DNA from: Porticoccaceae bacterium
GTDB taxonomy: Bacteria > Pseudomonadota > Gammaproteobacteria > Pseudomonadales > Porticoccaceae
DNA: 64,000 bases
Direction: 5' to 3'
Assembly: GCA_029238255.1 (NCBI GenBank)
Contig: JAQWGK010000061.1
Coordinates: forward strand, 1 to 64,000
A program made the translations under genes and the position numbers. Positions 8,645 to 18,033 of the stretch are shown piece by piece (positions within the stretch are counted from its first letter, which is position 1; the number at the start of each line of letters is the position of its first letter). The notes beneath the pieces were generated by a model, which was given only the letters and a program-made list of their open reading frames with translations, searched no databases and was not told the DNA's origin.

Positions 8645-9163
8645 TCAATTTCTAACCGGTCGCTTCTGTAACTTCCTCTGCAATGTCCTCCGATGCATCC
8701 CCAAACTTCTTGCGGTGGCTGAAATATTGCCATCGTTCTCGTTTAGCACCCGCTGAATATGCTCCCATTCAAGTCTATTTACCGACGGCGGTGAATCCTG
8801 AACCTCAACCACAGCCTCACTGTCGTCAAAGGCAGCAATAATCTCATCGGCGCCGGCGGGCTTACAGAGATAGTTAGTGGCCCCCATTTTGATCGCTTCA
8901 ACAGCGGTTGAGATACTTGAGTAACCGGTCAGAATAACCACCTCGAGATCCGGTTTTACCGCGCGCAATTGTTGCAAAATAGATAGGCCGGATTCCCGCT
9001 CGAGCTTTAAATCCAGAACTACTCGATCAATGGTTGCATCAGTGCACTGGGCTACAGCCTGTTGGCCATTTATCGCAGTAATCGCACTATTGCCGCGACG
9101 AACCAACACCTTGGCTAGAACCGAGCTAAACACTGCATCATCATCGACCAGTAAATAATTCAT
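8645..9163 (-). CDS. regA: RegA/PrrA/ActR-family response regulator
   Basis: This response regulator (172 residues) controls redox-dependent genes in the RegBA/PrrBA family. The receiver domain (about 1-115) has the acidic pocket DDD near the start, a phosphoacceptor Asp in RVVLDLKLERESGLS, and Lys in the CKPA motif. A short linker containing PP leads to a Fis-type helix-turn-helix that ends SATARSLGMHRRTLQRKL, closely matching the highly conserved RegA DNA-recognition helix. It overlaps the sensor gene by four bases (start codon in the sensor's stop region), indicating an operon regB-regA. Targets cannot be told from this window. Confidence 0.92.
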   Translation of the reverse strand: MNYLLVDDDAVFSSVLAKVLVRRGNSAITAINGQQAVAQCTDATIDRVVLDLKLERESGLSILQQLRAVKPDLEVVILTGYSSISTAVEAIKMGATNYLCKPAGADEIIAAFDDSEAVVEVQDSPPSVNRLEWEHIQRVLNENDGNISATARSLGMHRRTLQRKLQKRPVRN

Positions 9164-10440
9164 TCTGCGCTGTTCTCCAAGGGTAAGAGAATACGCGTTA
9201 GGGTGCCGCCCCGTGGGTCGCTAGCGGCGACATTTTGCAGGCTTACGGAACCGCCAAAGCGCGTGAGGGTGGCCTGAGAGAGGAATAGTCCAAGGCCCAT
9301 TCCATCAGCTTTATCGGTGACAAAGGCTTGCCCCAAACGATCTAGTGTTTGCGGATCTAGCCCGGCGCCATAATCACGGATAGCAATAGCTGCACTGTCA
9401 CTGTCCCAGCTAAGCTCAACATCCACCGTTTCACTGGCATCTGCTGCATTGTTTAGCAGGTTGAGTATTGACTGGGCAATAGTGGGGTGAAAGATGGCCG
9501 AGCTATCAGTGCAGTCTTTGAAGTTAATATTGGCCTTAAGGGTTGGCCGCATCAGCTGCCAGCGCTCGACAACCGTTGCAAAATAGGTTTTTACAGACTG
9601 CGCTTCGAGTCTGCTGGATTGGGATTCCTCCGCCGTGGTTAGCAGCTGCTTTAAAGTGGTTTTACATTGATCTATCTGTTGGTTAAGCAGCGCCAAATCT
9701 GAGTCATCGACTGGCATCTTATCAACTAGCATCTCATCCACTAACAGTTTCATTGTGTTGAGAGGGGTGCCCAGCTCGTGGGCTGTACCTGCGGCAAGAG
9801 TGCCTACAGCGAGTAACTGTTCATCGCGCAGCTGCGCTTCACGCTGCAGGGCAATTTCCTGCTGCTGAATTTTTAAGGCCGAGGCCATACGGCTAATAAA
9901 ATAGATAATAATCGCTGCGCTGATCGCGAAATTTGCCCACATCCCCAATATATGCAAACTGTTATCGCCAGCCCCGTGATGATGGCTGGGAGCCAGTGCA
10001 GCGATCGGCATATAATATTTGAGCAGTAGGCTGTAGGCGACCATGGCCGTTAGTGCGACAAAAATACTGTAGCGCCGTGACAGAGTGATAGCGGCGATAC
10101 TTATCGGGATTAGATAGTAGGAAATAAATGGATTCGATGCGCCACCGCTAAAATACAGCAGCAGTGAAAAGAACAGTATATCGGCGAGCAGGTGGGTAAA
10201 AAACTCATTGTCTGTGATCGGTACCTGCATACGGCTGCGCTGCCAAGTTGCAGCGGTGACCGATGCATAGACGGCCAGAATCAGGGCAATGGCCGAAGCG
10301 GGCAGTCCAATGGGACTGATCTGGGTAAAGTAGATCAGTGCCGCAATTTGCCCGAGTAGAGCAACAGCTCTAATTGAACTGAGGCGAATAAGGTTTTGTC
10401 TGACCGCCGAATGGGTCTGCTGGTATGCGTCTTTTGTCAT
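9160..10440 (-). CDS. regB: RegB/PrrB-family redox sensor histidine kinase
   Basis: This membrane sensor kinase of about 426 residues is the partner of RegA. Six hydrophobic segments fill the first 190 residues or so. The loop contains GGASNPF, matching the GGxxNPF quinone-binding heptad of RegB. The phospho-acceptor H-box is HELGTPLNT. Downstream, QIDQCKTTLKQLL has Cys at the position of the redox-active cysteine of Rhodobacter RegB. The ATP-binding N and G boxes are NLLNNAADAS and GMGLGLFLS. ATG 10440 is preferred to the TTG two codons earlier. The system senses respiratory redox state in known members; that role is inferred here from the conserved motifs. Confidence 0.92.
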   Translation of the reverse strand: MTKDAYQQTHSAVRQNLIRLSSIRAVALLGQIAALIYFTQISPIGLPASAIALILAVYASVTAATWQRSRMQVPITDNEFFTHLLADILFFSLLLYFSGGASNPFISYYLIPISIAAITLSRRYSIFVALTAMVAYSLLLKYYMPIAALAPSHHHGAGDNSLHILGMWANFAISAAIIIYFISRMASALKIQQQEIALQREAQLRDEQLLAVGTLAAGTAHELGTPLNTMKLLVDEMLVDKMPVDDSDLALLNQQIDQCKTTLKQLLTTAEESQSSRLEAQSVKTYFATVVERWQLMRPTLKANINFKDCTDSSAIFHPTIAQSILNLLNNAADASETVDVELSWDSDSAAIAIRDYGAGLDPQTLDRLGQAFVTDKADGMGLGLFLSQATLTRFGGSVSLQNVAASDPRGGTLTRILLPLENSAE

Positions 10441-10533
10441 CCGCAAATGGTATCAGAAATAGCTTATAAAATTGCTCGCAGCGTTGTTAATCGCCTAAAA
10501 AACGTTACTATGTGCGCCTTAAAGTACCAATGC

Positions 10534-10559
10534 TAAAACACTAATATTAAAACACTAAT
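10534..10559. repeat. Short direct repeat upstream of the DUF2750 gene
   Basis: TAAAACACTAAT occurs twice (10534-10545 and 10548-10559) with a 14-base period, just before the gene start at 10571. It could be a regulator site pair or chance AT-rich repetition. Confidence 0.5.
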
Positions 10560-10570
10560 GAGTAAATTCT

Positions 10571-10936
10571 ATGCAGCCACTCTCTGAAGATCTACAAGAA
10601 AACCTCGACCGCATGATTGTCGAATGTTTGGAAAATGGTTGTGTCTGGGGTTTGCAGGACAGTCAGGAAAACTGGGCACTGGTAGGTTCAACGGACAATG
10701 AAACTATTGATGTTATTCCTTTCTGGTCCGATCGGGAGCTGGCTCAGGCACTCTGTAATGGCGACTGGGAAATCTACAAGCCTGTGGCTATTGAGATGGA
10801 AGAGTTTCTCGATGACTGGTTGCCCGGCATGCACAGCGATGTGTTGATGGTCGGTGTTAACTGGTCTGAGGAGCTTGAAGGTCAGGAATTTGAGCCACTG
10901 GATTTACTCGAAGAGTTTGAAGCTGAGCTGGATTAA
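10571..10936 (+). CDS. DUF2750 family protein
   Basis: This small, very acidic soluble protein (121 residues) of unknown function resembles the DUF2750 family. Family-like features are GCVWGLQDSQENWAL near the start, the IPFWSDRELAQALCNGDWEIYKP block, and EFLDDWLPGM. No signal peptide, metal site or catalytic motif is apparent. The C-terminal 20 residues are Glu/Asp/Leu rich. It converges on the XRE gene with a four-base overlap of coding ends. The upstream gene regB is divergent, so it likely has its own promoter in the 130-base gap. Confidence 0.75.
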   Translation: MQPLSEDLQENLDRMIVECLENGCVWGLQDSQENWALVGSTDNETIDVIPFWSDRELAQALCNGDWEIYKPVAIEMEEFLDDWLPGMHSDVLMVGVNWSEELEGQEFEPLDLLEEFEAELD

Positions 10937-11148
10937 TCCGGCGAATAGCTAAACACCTCTTCCAGTGGCAGCTGAAATTCCTGGGCAATTCTAAACGCCA
11001 GTTCCAGAGAGGGGGAGTAGCGACAGGCTTCCAAAGAGAGGATCGTCTGTCGGCTGACACCGACCCGGGTGGCCAGTTCTGATTGAGTCATCTGCCCCTG
11101 TTCAAAGCGCAGTTGCCGGATCTTATTTCCCATTTTATTGTTTGCCAC
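10933..11148 (-). CDS. XRE-family transcriptional regulator (short)
   Basis: This is a 71-residue single-domain helix-turn-helix protein: IRQLRFEQGQMTQSELATRV and then GVSRQTILSLEACRYSPSL cover the Cro/CI-type HTH, and EEVFSYSPD ends the protein. Short regulators of this type (YozG/YdzF-like) are often paired with a small membrane protein, and here one lies four bases upstream in the same operon. It probably controls its own operon through the palindrome at 11656-11679. The signal it responds to is unknown. Confidence 0.87.
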   Translation of the reverse strand: MANNKMGNKIRQLRFEQGQMTQSELATRVGVSRQTILSLEACRYSPSLELAFRIAQEFQLPLEEVFSYSPD

Positions 11149-11152
11149 AGAG

Positions 11153-11599
11153 CTATCCTCGTCGATAGAAGAACAGTTGGGTGGCCTGCTTGATCAGGGC
11201 AGCTATCATCAGTGCAATCAATAGCAGATGCATGACTACCGGGCCATTTATGGCACTGGTTTTACCCAGCAAAAAAATTCCCTCACTGAGCATAATGGTG
11301 CCAATCAATAGGCAGCAGAGTACGGTTAGAGAGTAATAGGCAAAGGCGTTACCTCTGGACTCAATGGCGCTATCTCGCTCATCTTTTTGTTCTGGGTTCT
11401 CACGGGCAAACAATGCATAGAGAGCAATGCTGGCCACTATCGAGAGGATAATGACATCTCTTACCAGCAGGCCCATTTCATAGCTCGCTATCTCTGTCCA
11501 GCCAGAGAGTCTAAAACTGTTGTAGAAATAATAAACTGATACCACCCCAGTGATGGCCAGTTCAATCCAGATATTTTTTTCCCGTGCTGAGATATCCAT
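11153..11599 (-). CDS. Four-helix membrane protein paired with an XRE regulator
   Basis: This 148-residue integral membrane protein has four predicted hydrophobic helices (about residues 10-28, 44-64, 87-110, 120-140) and a conserved-looking charged cytoplasmic loop NPEQKDERDSAIESRGN. The KDERD(S/E)xI..RG loop is typical of small DUF2178-like proteins encoded next to short XRE regulators. It starts the operon, and the regulator follows after four bases. The function is unknown. The pair resembles stress- or immunity-associated cassettes, but nothing here proves that. Confidence 0.7.
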   Translation of the reverse strand: MDISAREKNIWIELAITGVVSVYYFYNSFRLSGWTEIASYEMGLLVRDVIILSIVASIALYALFARENPEQKDERDSAIESRGNAFAYYSLTVLCCLLIGTIMLSEGIFLLGKTSAINGPVVMHLLLIALMIAALIKQATQLFFYRRG

Positions 11600-11655
11600 G
11601 TCAGAGCTTCCTTTATTAAAACAATAAGAAATTGAAATGTACGAAATATATTACT

Positions 11656-11679
11656 TAATGTAAAGTATTTCTTACATTA
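11656..11679. promoter_or_regulatory. Palindromic operator-like site
   Basis: Arms TAATGTAA (11656-11663) and TTACATTA (11672-11679) with an eight-base spacer lie in the AT-rich gap, 57 bases upstream of the membrane protein/XRE operon. This is a likely binding site for the XRE dimer, or for a regulator of the divergent DUF3581 gene. Confidence 0.5.
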
Positions 11680-11772
11680 TATTTTCATCTTCCAATAGCC
11701 TGCCTTGACCTTGCCTCAAAACTCATTAGTATGCGCGACTTATTCAGCCCACTACCTACTAAGCAGATTTTT

Positions 11773-12486
11773 ATGTTTCTCGAGCAGTTTCACAGTTCAA
11801 ACAACAACATGGTGTCAATTAGTGCCGAGCAGGGCAGCAGTTTTGCAAAGGACATCAGCAATGATTTTAATCCGATTCACGATCCCGAAAGCAAGCGCTT
11901 TTGTGTTCCCGGTGATCTGCTATTTGCACTGGTATTAGGGCGTTACGGTATCAGCGAGGAAATGACTTTTAATTTTGCCGGTATGGTTTCGGCAGATACA
12001 GAGTTGTTATTTCCTGAAGGGCCGGGCGAGCATTTTGAGATTTTGGATGGCCGTGAAAAGTCTTATTTGAAAGTCTCACGCAGTGGGCAGGTATTTGAAA
12101 ATGCTTCTGCTGTCGAGAGCCTGATTAAAAATTATGTCTACTTCTCCGGTCAGAATTTCCCTCATCTTCTTGTGCCGATCATGGCTGAAAACAATATTAT
12201 GATTAATCCCCAGCGCCCGCTGGTGATCTATGACTCTATGTCATTGCGGTTTGATACTCTCGATCTTGTGGCGCCGACTGTTGAGCTCGCCGGTACCAGC
12301 TTTAAAGCGGAAGGCAAGCGCGGTGATGTGCAGTTTGAACTGCGTCTGATGGATCAGGGCAAGCAGGTTGGCAGTGGCGTAAAGACGTTGATTCTCAGTG
12401 GTCTGCGTGAATACCAGCAGGAAGCTGTAGATGGCATGGTGACCGGCTATCTGGCCAGTAAAGATCGCTATTTAGAGCCCGCATAA
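11773..12486 (+). CDS. DUF3581 family protein
   Basis: This is a soluble protein of 237 residues, recognised as DUF3581-like from its start (FLEQFHSSNNNMVSISAEQGSSFAKDISNDFNPIHD, spread over residues 2-37). The stretch SNDFNPIHDPESKRFCVPGDLLF resembles the hydratase/hot-dog type HxN/PIH motif of MaoC-like proteins, so a hot-dog fold acting on acyl thioesters is possible but unproven. ATG 11773 is preferred to ATG 11731, whose extra 14 residues look unrelated. A nested inverted repeat spans its stop codon. It is convergent with uvrA. Confidence 0.7.
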   Translation: MFLEQFHSSNNNMVSISAEQGSSFAKDISNDFNPIHDPESKRFCVPGDLLFALVLGRYGISEEMTFNFAGMVSADTELLFPEGPGEHFEILDGREKSYLKVSRSGQVFENASAVESLIKNYVYFSGQNFPHLLVPIMAENNIMINPQRPLVIYDSMSLRFDTLDLVAPTVELAGTSFKAEGKRGDVQFELRLMDQGKQVGSGVKTLILSGLREYQQEAVDGMVTGYLASKDRYLEPA

Positions 12487-12512
12487 GAGGCTTCTTATCA
12501 ATAGCGATCTTT
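12460..12512. repeat. Nested inverted repeat across the DUF3581 stop codon
   Basis: Outer arms AAAGATCGCTATT (12460-12472) and AATAGCGATCTTT (12500-12512) are a perfect 13-base match. An inner hairpin ATAAGA-GGCT-TCTTAT lies at 12483-12498. The left arm is within coding sequence and the right arm ends ten bases from the uvrA stop. It may act as a bidirectional terminator without a long T tract. Confidence 0.75.
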
Positions 12513-12522
12513 ATTCAGGTTG

Positions 12523-15339
12523 CTAGAGCAGCTCTTTTAAGAAGCGGCCGGTATGTGAGGCTTTAATCGATGCCACCGTCTCCGGCGTACCCTCGGCGAT
12601 AATCTGTCCACCGCCAGAGCCACCCTCGGGACCGAGGTCGACAATCCAGTCGGCGGTCTTAATCACATCCAGATTATGTTCAATCACCACCATGGTATTG
12701 CCCTGATCACGCAACCGATGTAGTACAGCCAATAGCTGTTCAATATCGTGGAAGTGCAGGCCGGTGGTTGGCTCATCGAGAATATACAGGGTTTTACCCG
12801 TATCTCTTTTTGACAGCTCCTTGGATAACTTGATTCGCTGGGCTTCACCACCGGAGAGGGTGGTCGCAGACTGTCCGAGTTTAATATACGAGAGGCCCAC
12901 ATCCATTAAGGTCTGCAGTTTTCTGGCCACCGCTGGAATAGCATCGAAAAATTCACGGGCATCTTCCACCGTCATATCCAATACCTGATGAATATTTTTT
13001 CCCTTAAAGTGAATATCCAGCGTTTCGCGGTTATAGCGCTTGCTCTTGCAGACATCACAGGGCACATAAATATCAGGTAAAAAGTGCATCTCAACTTTGG
13101 TTACACCATCACCCTGACAGGCTTCACAGCGCCCACCCTTAACATTAAAGCTAAAGCGGCCAGGGTTATAACCCCGCGAGCGAGCTTCCTGAGTGCCGGC
13201 AAACAGTTCGCGAATCGGGGTAAAGATACCGGTGTAGGTGGCCGGGTTTGAACGCGGTGTTCGGCCTATCGGACTCTGGTCTATATCGATACATTTATCC
13301 AGCTGGTTAAGGCCGGTAATCTCTTTGTGGGGCGCCGACTTTAAGGTCGTCGCCTTGTTGAGGGTGACCGCGGCCGCCGGGTAGAGGGTCTCGTTGATCA
13401 GCGTTGATTTACCGGAACCGGATACACCGGTAATACAGGTAAACAGGCCAATCGGAATCTGCAAATCTACATTCTGAAGATTATTGCCACAGGCGCCGGT
13501 GACATTGATAAATTTACCTTTATCTTTGTTGCGCTCAGTGGGAACAACAATACCCCGTTTGCCGGAGAGGAATTGACCGGTCACCGAGTTGGGATTTTTT
13601 TGAATCTGCTTGGCGGTGCCCTCGGCAACCACCTTGCCGCCGTGGACACCGGCACCCGGCCCTATATCCACTATATAGTCTGCGGCGGCAATCGCCTCTT
13701 CATCGTGCTCGACAACAATCACTGTATTACCCAGATCGCGCAGGCGTACCAGGGTTTTTAAGAGTCTCTCATTATCGCGCTGATGGAGCCCGATAGAGGG
13801 TTCATCGAGAATATACATAACGCCTACTAAACCGGCACCAATTTGGCTGGCCAGACGAATACGCTGGGCTTCACCGCCAGACAAGGTGTCTGCACTGCGG
13901 TTGAGGGAGAGGTAGTTCAGGCCCACATCGACCAGAAAGCGGAAGCGCTGGCGAATCTCTTTGATAATTTTTTCAGCGATCTCGCCCTGTCGTCCTTCGA
14001 GTTGGATCTGGTCGAAATAATCGCAACATTCACCGACCGGCATACTGACGATATCTTCAATACGGCGCTCATCGATAAATACATGGCGGGCGGATTTACG
14101 CAGTCTGGTGCCTTCACATTCCGGGCAGTGGGAGCTGGTCATATATTTGGCCAGTTCTTCGCGCACTGACGTAGACTCGGTCTCGCGGTAGCGGCGCTCC
14201 ATATTATTGATCACACCTTCAAAGGTATGTTCGCGGCGGAACATGGTGCCGCGGTCATTCACATAGCTAAAGGTAATCTCTTCATCGCCACTGCCGTAGA
14301 GCACTTTTGACTGATGCAGCTCGGAGAGCTCCTGCCAGGGAGAATCTATATCAAAGTCGTAATGGGCAGCTAGCGAGGAGAGCATATTGTAGTAATACAG
14401 CGTGCGTCGATCCCAGCCGCGAATTGCGCCCTCGGAGATAGAGGCCTCTGGATGCTGAATCACCCGATCCACATCAAAGAACTGCTTCATACCCAAACCG
14501 TCACAGGTGGGGCAGGCACCGACTGGGTTGTTAAAGGAAAACAGTCGCGGTTCCAATTCATTAAGGCTGTAATTACAGACCGAGCAGGCAAACTTGGCGG
14601 AAAACATTTGGTCCGGCTTGTCTTCATCCATATAGCTTATTGCCGCCAGCCCTTCGGCTAGAGTCAGTGCGGTTTCAAAAGACTCGGCTAGTCGCAGGCC
14701 CATATCGGCTTTTACTTTGAAGCGGTCAACTACCACTTCGATATCGTGTTTTTGCTTTTTATTCAGTGCCGGTGCTTCATCCAGATCACAGACCAGACCA
14801 TCGATTCTGGCGCGAATAAATCCCTGACGACGAAGGCTTTCAAACAGGTGCAGATGCTCGCCTTTGCGGCCTTTGATAATCGGTGCCAGTAACATCAGCT
14901 TGGTGTTTTCCGGCATCGCCAGTACCTGATCGACCATCTGGCTGACAGTCTGTGCCTTTAGAGCCTGATTGTGGTCGGGGCAGCGCGGTTCGCCGGCACG
15001 GGCAAATAATAGACGCAGGTAATCGTAAATCTCAGTAATGGTACCCACGGTGGAGCGCGGATTGTGAGAGGTGGACTTCTGTTCAATAGAGATGGCCGGA
15101 GAGAGCCCTTCAATATGATCCACGTCGGGCTTTTCCATCATCGACAGGAACTGTCGAGCATAGGTCGACAGAGACTCTACATAGCGGCGCTGTCCTTCGG
15201 CGTAGAGCGTATCAAAAGCCAGAGATGACTTGCCAGAACCAGAGAGGCCGGTGATCACAATGAGCTTATCCCGCGGAAGGTCGAGGTCAATATTTTTGAG
15301 ATTGTGGGTTCGTGCGCCCCGTACCTGAATGGTATCCAT
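12523..15339 (-). CDS. uvrA: Excinuclease ABC subunit A
   Basis: This is the DNA damage-recognition ATPase of nucleotide excision repair, acting as a dimer with UvrB. At 938 residues it is nearly the E. coli length (940). Both ABC modules are complete: Walker [10 protein letters not shown] (N-terminal) and GVSGSGKST (C-terminal), each with an LSGGEAQRI signature, [13 protein letters not shown] and [10 protein letters not shown] Walker B segments. Zinc-binding Cys pairs are seen at CSVC...CPTC, CPEC and CEAC...CDVC. It is divergent from the MFS-ssb pair, a common gammaproteobacterial arrangement. No convincing LexA box was seen in the 214-base upstream gap. Confidence 0.98.
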   Translation of the reverse strand: MDTIQVRGARTHNLKNIDLDLPRDKLIVITGLSGSGKSSLAFDTLYAEGQRRYVESLSTYARQFLSMMEKPDVDHIEGLSPAISIEQKSTSHNPRSTVGTITEIYDYLRLLFARAGEPRCPDHNQALKAQTVSQMVDQVLAMPENTKLMLLAPIIKGRKGEHLHLFESLRRQGFIRARIDGLVCDLDEAPALNKKQKHDIEVVVDRFKVKADMGLRLAESFETALTLAEGLAAISYMDEDKPDQMFSAKFACSVCNYSLNELEPRLFSFNNPVGACPTCDGLGMKQFFDVDRVIQHPEASISEGAIRGWDRRTLYYYNMLSSLAAHYDFDIDSPWQELSELHQSKVLYGSGDEEITFSYVNDRGTMFRREHTFEGVINNMERRYRETESTSVREELAKYMTSSHCPECEGTRLRKSARHVFIDERRIEDIVSMPVGECCDYFDQIQLEGRQGEIAEKIIKEIRQRFRFLVDVGLNYLSLNRSADTLSGGEAQRIRLASQIGAGLVGVMYILDEPSIGLHQRDNERLLKTLVRLRDLGNTVIVVEHDEEAIAAADYIVDIGPGAGVHGGKVVAEGTAKQIQKNPNSVTGQFLSGKRGIVVPTERNKDKGKFINVTGACGNNLQNVDLQIPIGLFTCITGVSGSGKSTLINETLYPAAAVTLNKATTLKSAPHKEITGLNQLDKCIDIDQSPIGRTPRSNPATYTGIFTPIRELFAGTQEARSRGYNPGRFSFNVKGGRCEACQGDGVTKVEMHFLPDIYVPCDVCKSKRYNRETLDIHFKGKNIHQVLDMTVEDAREFFDAIPAVARKLQTLMDVGLSYIKLGQSATTLSGGEAQRIKLSKELSKRDTGKTLYILDEPTTGLHFHDIEQLLAVLHRLRDQGNTMVVIEHNLDVIKTADWIVDLGPEGGSGGGQIIAEGTPETVASIKASHTGRFLKELL

Positions 15340-15553
15340 TGAGAAGTCTTTTGCTCAGATTAAACGGCCAATTATAGAGGGCAGTTAGCCCAATCGCCAA
15401 AGTGAATTTGTAAAACCTATCCAGTCATACGGTTGCACCAGTTTTACAGACTGAAATCCAGAAAAAATAGATGAATTAAAGCTAAACCCGGCGATAACTA
15501 ATTGCACTGATGCTTATCGCTGTTACTATATTGGCCTTAAAAAATAATCTGAA

Positions 15554-16918
15554 ATGACCTTGAATAATTCCCCTATATTTTCCGCCATCGAAAAGCGCGC
15601 CACAGTCTCTCTAGCCACCCTCTACGGCTTTAGAATGCTCGGCCTGTTTATGGTGCTGCCGGTTCTCGCGCTGTATATAGATGACTACAGCGGTGCCTCG
15701 CCGCTATTACTGGGAGTCACTTTGGGTATCTATGGTTTGACTCAGGCACTGTTGCAAATACCGCTGGGATTACTGTCGGACAAAATCGGTCGTACTCCGG
15801 TGATTGTCGGCGGCTTGGTGGTGTTTATTATCGGTAGCCTTATTGCCGCTAACGCAGACAGTATAGGCGGGCTGATTATTGGTCGCGCAGTGCAGGGTGC
15901 CGGCGCTATCGCCAGTACATTGATGGCACTGGTCAGTGATTTGACCAGTGAAGAGAATCGAACAAAATCTATGGCCGCCATAGGCGCAAGCATAGGCCTA
16001 TCATTTATGTTGGCGATGATTTTCGGGCCGATTATTTCCGCAGCCATGGGGCTCTCAGGTATCTTTTGGGTAACCGCACTGCTCGGGTTGATCGGAATAG
16101 TGGTGTTTCTCGGGGCGGTGCCGCGGGCGATTTCCGTGCAGCGCAATCGCGAAACCCTGACCGATCTAGGGCAGATTGGACGACTGTTATACGAGCCAAA
16201 CCTGTGGCGACTCAATATAGGTATTTTTATCCTCCATCTGGTTTTGATGGCGGGCTTTGTGGTGATTCCAACTATCCTTACTCAGGAGATGGGCATTGCC
16301 GGTGATAATCTGTGGTGGGTTTATCTGTTGCTGATTGGTGGTGGTTTCTTTGCCATGTTGCCAGTGATGATTTTGAGTGAAAAATACCGTCGCCAGAAGA
16401 TCAGTTTTGTTGCCGCAGTGGGCTCTATGGCAGTATTAATGTTGTTGCTGGGGCTATTTCGCGGCAGCCTGCTAACCGGTTTTATGCTGTGGTTATTTTT
16501 TGCCGCCTTTAATCTGCTCGAAGCGATGTTGCCCTCCTGGTTGAGCAAGGTCTGCCCCGCCGGTCGCAAGGGTACGGCAATGGGTATCTATTCCACCAGT
16601 CAATTTCTCGGCGCCTTCGCTGGCGGTATCCTTGGCGGCTGGAGTTTGCAGCAGTTCGGTATCGATGGGCTGTTTATTTTGCTGTCCGCGATTCTGGCTA
16701 TTTGGTGTCTGGTGGCATTGGGTTTAAAGACCCCGAGAGGGTTGCAGACGGTAGTTTTAAATGTCGGCGATATGGCTCATGAGAAATTTGCGAAATTAAT
16801 CTTAAATGTTCCCGGCGTAGAAGATATACTCGTCGTCAAAGGGGAGCAGTTGGCCTATGCCAAAGTCGATAAAAAGACCGTGGATATGTCGAGTCTAAAA
16901 CCTTACTTTAATCGTTAA
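15554..16918 (+). CDS. MFS transporter (uvrA-ssb linked)
   Basis: This 454-residue major facilitator protein has about 12 hydrophobic helices in residues 15-400. The MFS loop signature between helices 2 and 3 is GLLSDKIGRTPVI. A C-terminal soluble tail of about 60 residues (NVGDMAHEKF to the end) looks like a small ferredoxin-like/ACT-like domain (VPGVEDILVVKGEQLAYAKV), as in the MFS proteins that sit between uvrA and ssb in pseudomonads. The substrate is unknown; drug/H+ antiport is the usual annotation. ssb follows after 16 bases. Confidence 0.85.
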   Translation: MTLNNSPIFSAIEKRATVSLATLYGFRMLGLFMVLPVLALYIDDYSGASPLLLGVTLGIYGLTQALLQIPLGLLSDKIGRTPVIVGGLVVFIIGSLIAANADSIGGLIIGRAVQGAGAIASTLMALVSDLTSEENRTKSMAAIGASIGLSFMLAMIFGPIISAAMGLSGIFWVTALLGLIGIVVFLGAVPRAISVQRNRETLTDLGQIGRLLYEPNLWRLNIGIFILHLVLMAGFVVIPTILTQEMGIAGDNLWWVYLLLIGGGFFAMLPVMILSEKYRRQKISFVAAVGSMAVLMLLLGLFRGSLLTGFMLWLFFAAFNLLEAMLPSWLSKVCPAGRKGTAMGIYSTSQFLGAFAGGILGGWSLQQFGIDGLFILLSAILAIWCLVALGLKTPRGLQTVVLNVGDMAHEKFAKLILNVPGVEDILVVKGEQLAYAKVDKKTVDMSSLKPYFNR

Positions 16919-16934
16919 ATAACAGGGGAATAAA

Positions 16935-17429
16935 ATGGCGCGCGGAATTAACAAAGTTATCATCGTTGGTAACTGTGGTCAGGATCCAGAGACCCGCTAT
17001 CTGCCTTCAGGTGGTGCTGTAACCAATATCAGCCTAGCTACCTCGGAAGCATGGAAAGATAAGAATACTGGTGAGCAGAAAGAACGTACCGAGTGGCACA
17101 AAGTGGTGTTCTTTAATCGTTTGGGTGAGATTGCCGGTGAATACCTTAAAAAGGGTTCAAAGGTTTATATCGAAGGCTCGCTGCGTACTGAAAAGTATCA
17201 GGGGCAGGACGGTTCAGATCGCTACACCACCAAAATTGTTGCCAGCGAAATGCAGATGCTGGACAGTCGCGGTCAGGAAGGCGGTGGATACCAGCAGCAG
17301 GCGCCACGTCAGAATCAAGCGCCACAGCAGCAGAACCAAGCGCCTCAGGCACAGCAGAATCAGGCACCTTCACAACAGCAGCAAGCGCCTCAGGATATGG
17401 GCGGTTTTGATGACGATATTCCTTTCTAG
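16935..17429 (+). CDS. ssb: Single-stranded DNA-binding protein
   Basis: It binds single-stranded DNA in replication, recombination and repair and recruits partners through its tail. The N-terminal OB fold (about residues 1-110) begins [20 protein letters not shown] and includes [22 protein letters not shown] Gln/Ala/Pro-rich disordered linker of imperfect QQQNQAP repeats covers about residues 117-153. The C-terminal tip DDDIPF is the canonical partner-binding motif. At 164 residues it matches typical SSB. The start has AGGGGAA upstream. Confidence 0.98.
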   Translation: MARGINKVIIVGNCGQDPETRYLPSGGAVTNISLATSEAWKDKNTGEQKERTEWHKVVFFNRLGEIAGEYLKKGSKVYIEGSLRTEKYQGQDGSDRYTTKIVASEMQMLDSRGQEGGGYQQQAPRQNQAPQQQNQAPQAQQNQAPSQQQQAPQDMGGFDDDIPF

Positions 17430-17483
17430 GTATTGCCGGACGTCGATAGAAAATAATTTAAACAATAAAAATTTGAGGCAGTT

Positions 17484-17960
17484 ATGACAATTCAGGTTGG
17501 CGATAAAATTCCCGAAGGTATGTTTACGGTGATGGGTGCAGAGGGTCCTACGGGCATCAGCACTGGAGAAATTTTCGAGGGCAAAAAAGTCGTTCTATTT
17601 GCTGTTCCCGGTGCGTTTACACCAACCTGTTCAGCAGCTCATCTGCCGGGCTTTGTGGTTCATGTTGACGATATTAAAGCTAAGGGCGTAGACACTGTGG
17701 CCTGTATGTCAGTCAATGATGTGTTTGTAATGGATGCTTGGGGCAAGGGTTCCAACGCTGAGCATATTGTGATGCTCGCCGATGGCAATGCTACTTTTAC
17801 ACAGGCTCTGGGTCTTGAGCTGGATGGCTCTGGTTTTGGTATGGGTACACGCAGCCAGCGTTTTGCGATGATCGTTGATAACGGTGTCGTCACTCTGCTG
17901 AATGTGGATGCAGGTGCGCTTGAAGCCTCCAGTGCGGAAGCTATCTTAGCGGCACTGTAA
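17484..17960 (+). CDS. Peroxiredoxin (Prx5-like)
   Basis: This thiol peroxidase of 158 residues reduces hydrogen peroxide and organic peroxides. The peroxidatic Cys lies in the PGAFTPTCS motif at about residue 48. The downstream HLPGF and the VACMSVNDVFVMDAWG block are typical of the Prx5/AhpC-TSA redoxin group. No clear C-terminal resolving Cys is present, so it likely works as a 1-Cys enzyme with glutathione/glutaredoxin, or uses the Cys in ACMSVND. It lies 54 bases after ssb and ends at a strong terminator. Confidence 0.9.
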   Translation: MTIQVGDKIPEGMFTVMGAEGPTGISTGEIFEGKKVVLFAVPGAFTPTCSAAHLPGFVVHVDDIKAKGVDTVACMSVNDVFVMDAWGKGSNAEHIVMLADGNATFTQALGLELDGSGFGMGTRSQRFAMIVDNGVVTLLNVDAGALEASSAEAILAAL

Positions 17961-17982
17961 AAAGTTAGTTTAGGTTATATCC

Positions 17983-18014
17983 AAAGGGAGCTGATTTCAG
18001 CTCCCTTTTTTTTT
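17983..18014 (+). terminator. Rho-independent terminator after the peroxiredoxin gene
   Basis: Twelve-base arms AAAGGGAGCTGA (17983-17994) and TCAGCTCCCTTT (17997-18008) are followed by a T run. This is a textbook terminator. Confidence 0.95.
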
Positions 18015-18033
18015 GGCATCGTCACCCCCAACG

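Noticed and set aside
15340-15553. LexA box for uvrA/ssb in the divergent gap
   Set aside because: CTGT/CCAG-like strings are present but no CTGT-N8-ACAG arrangement could be found.
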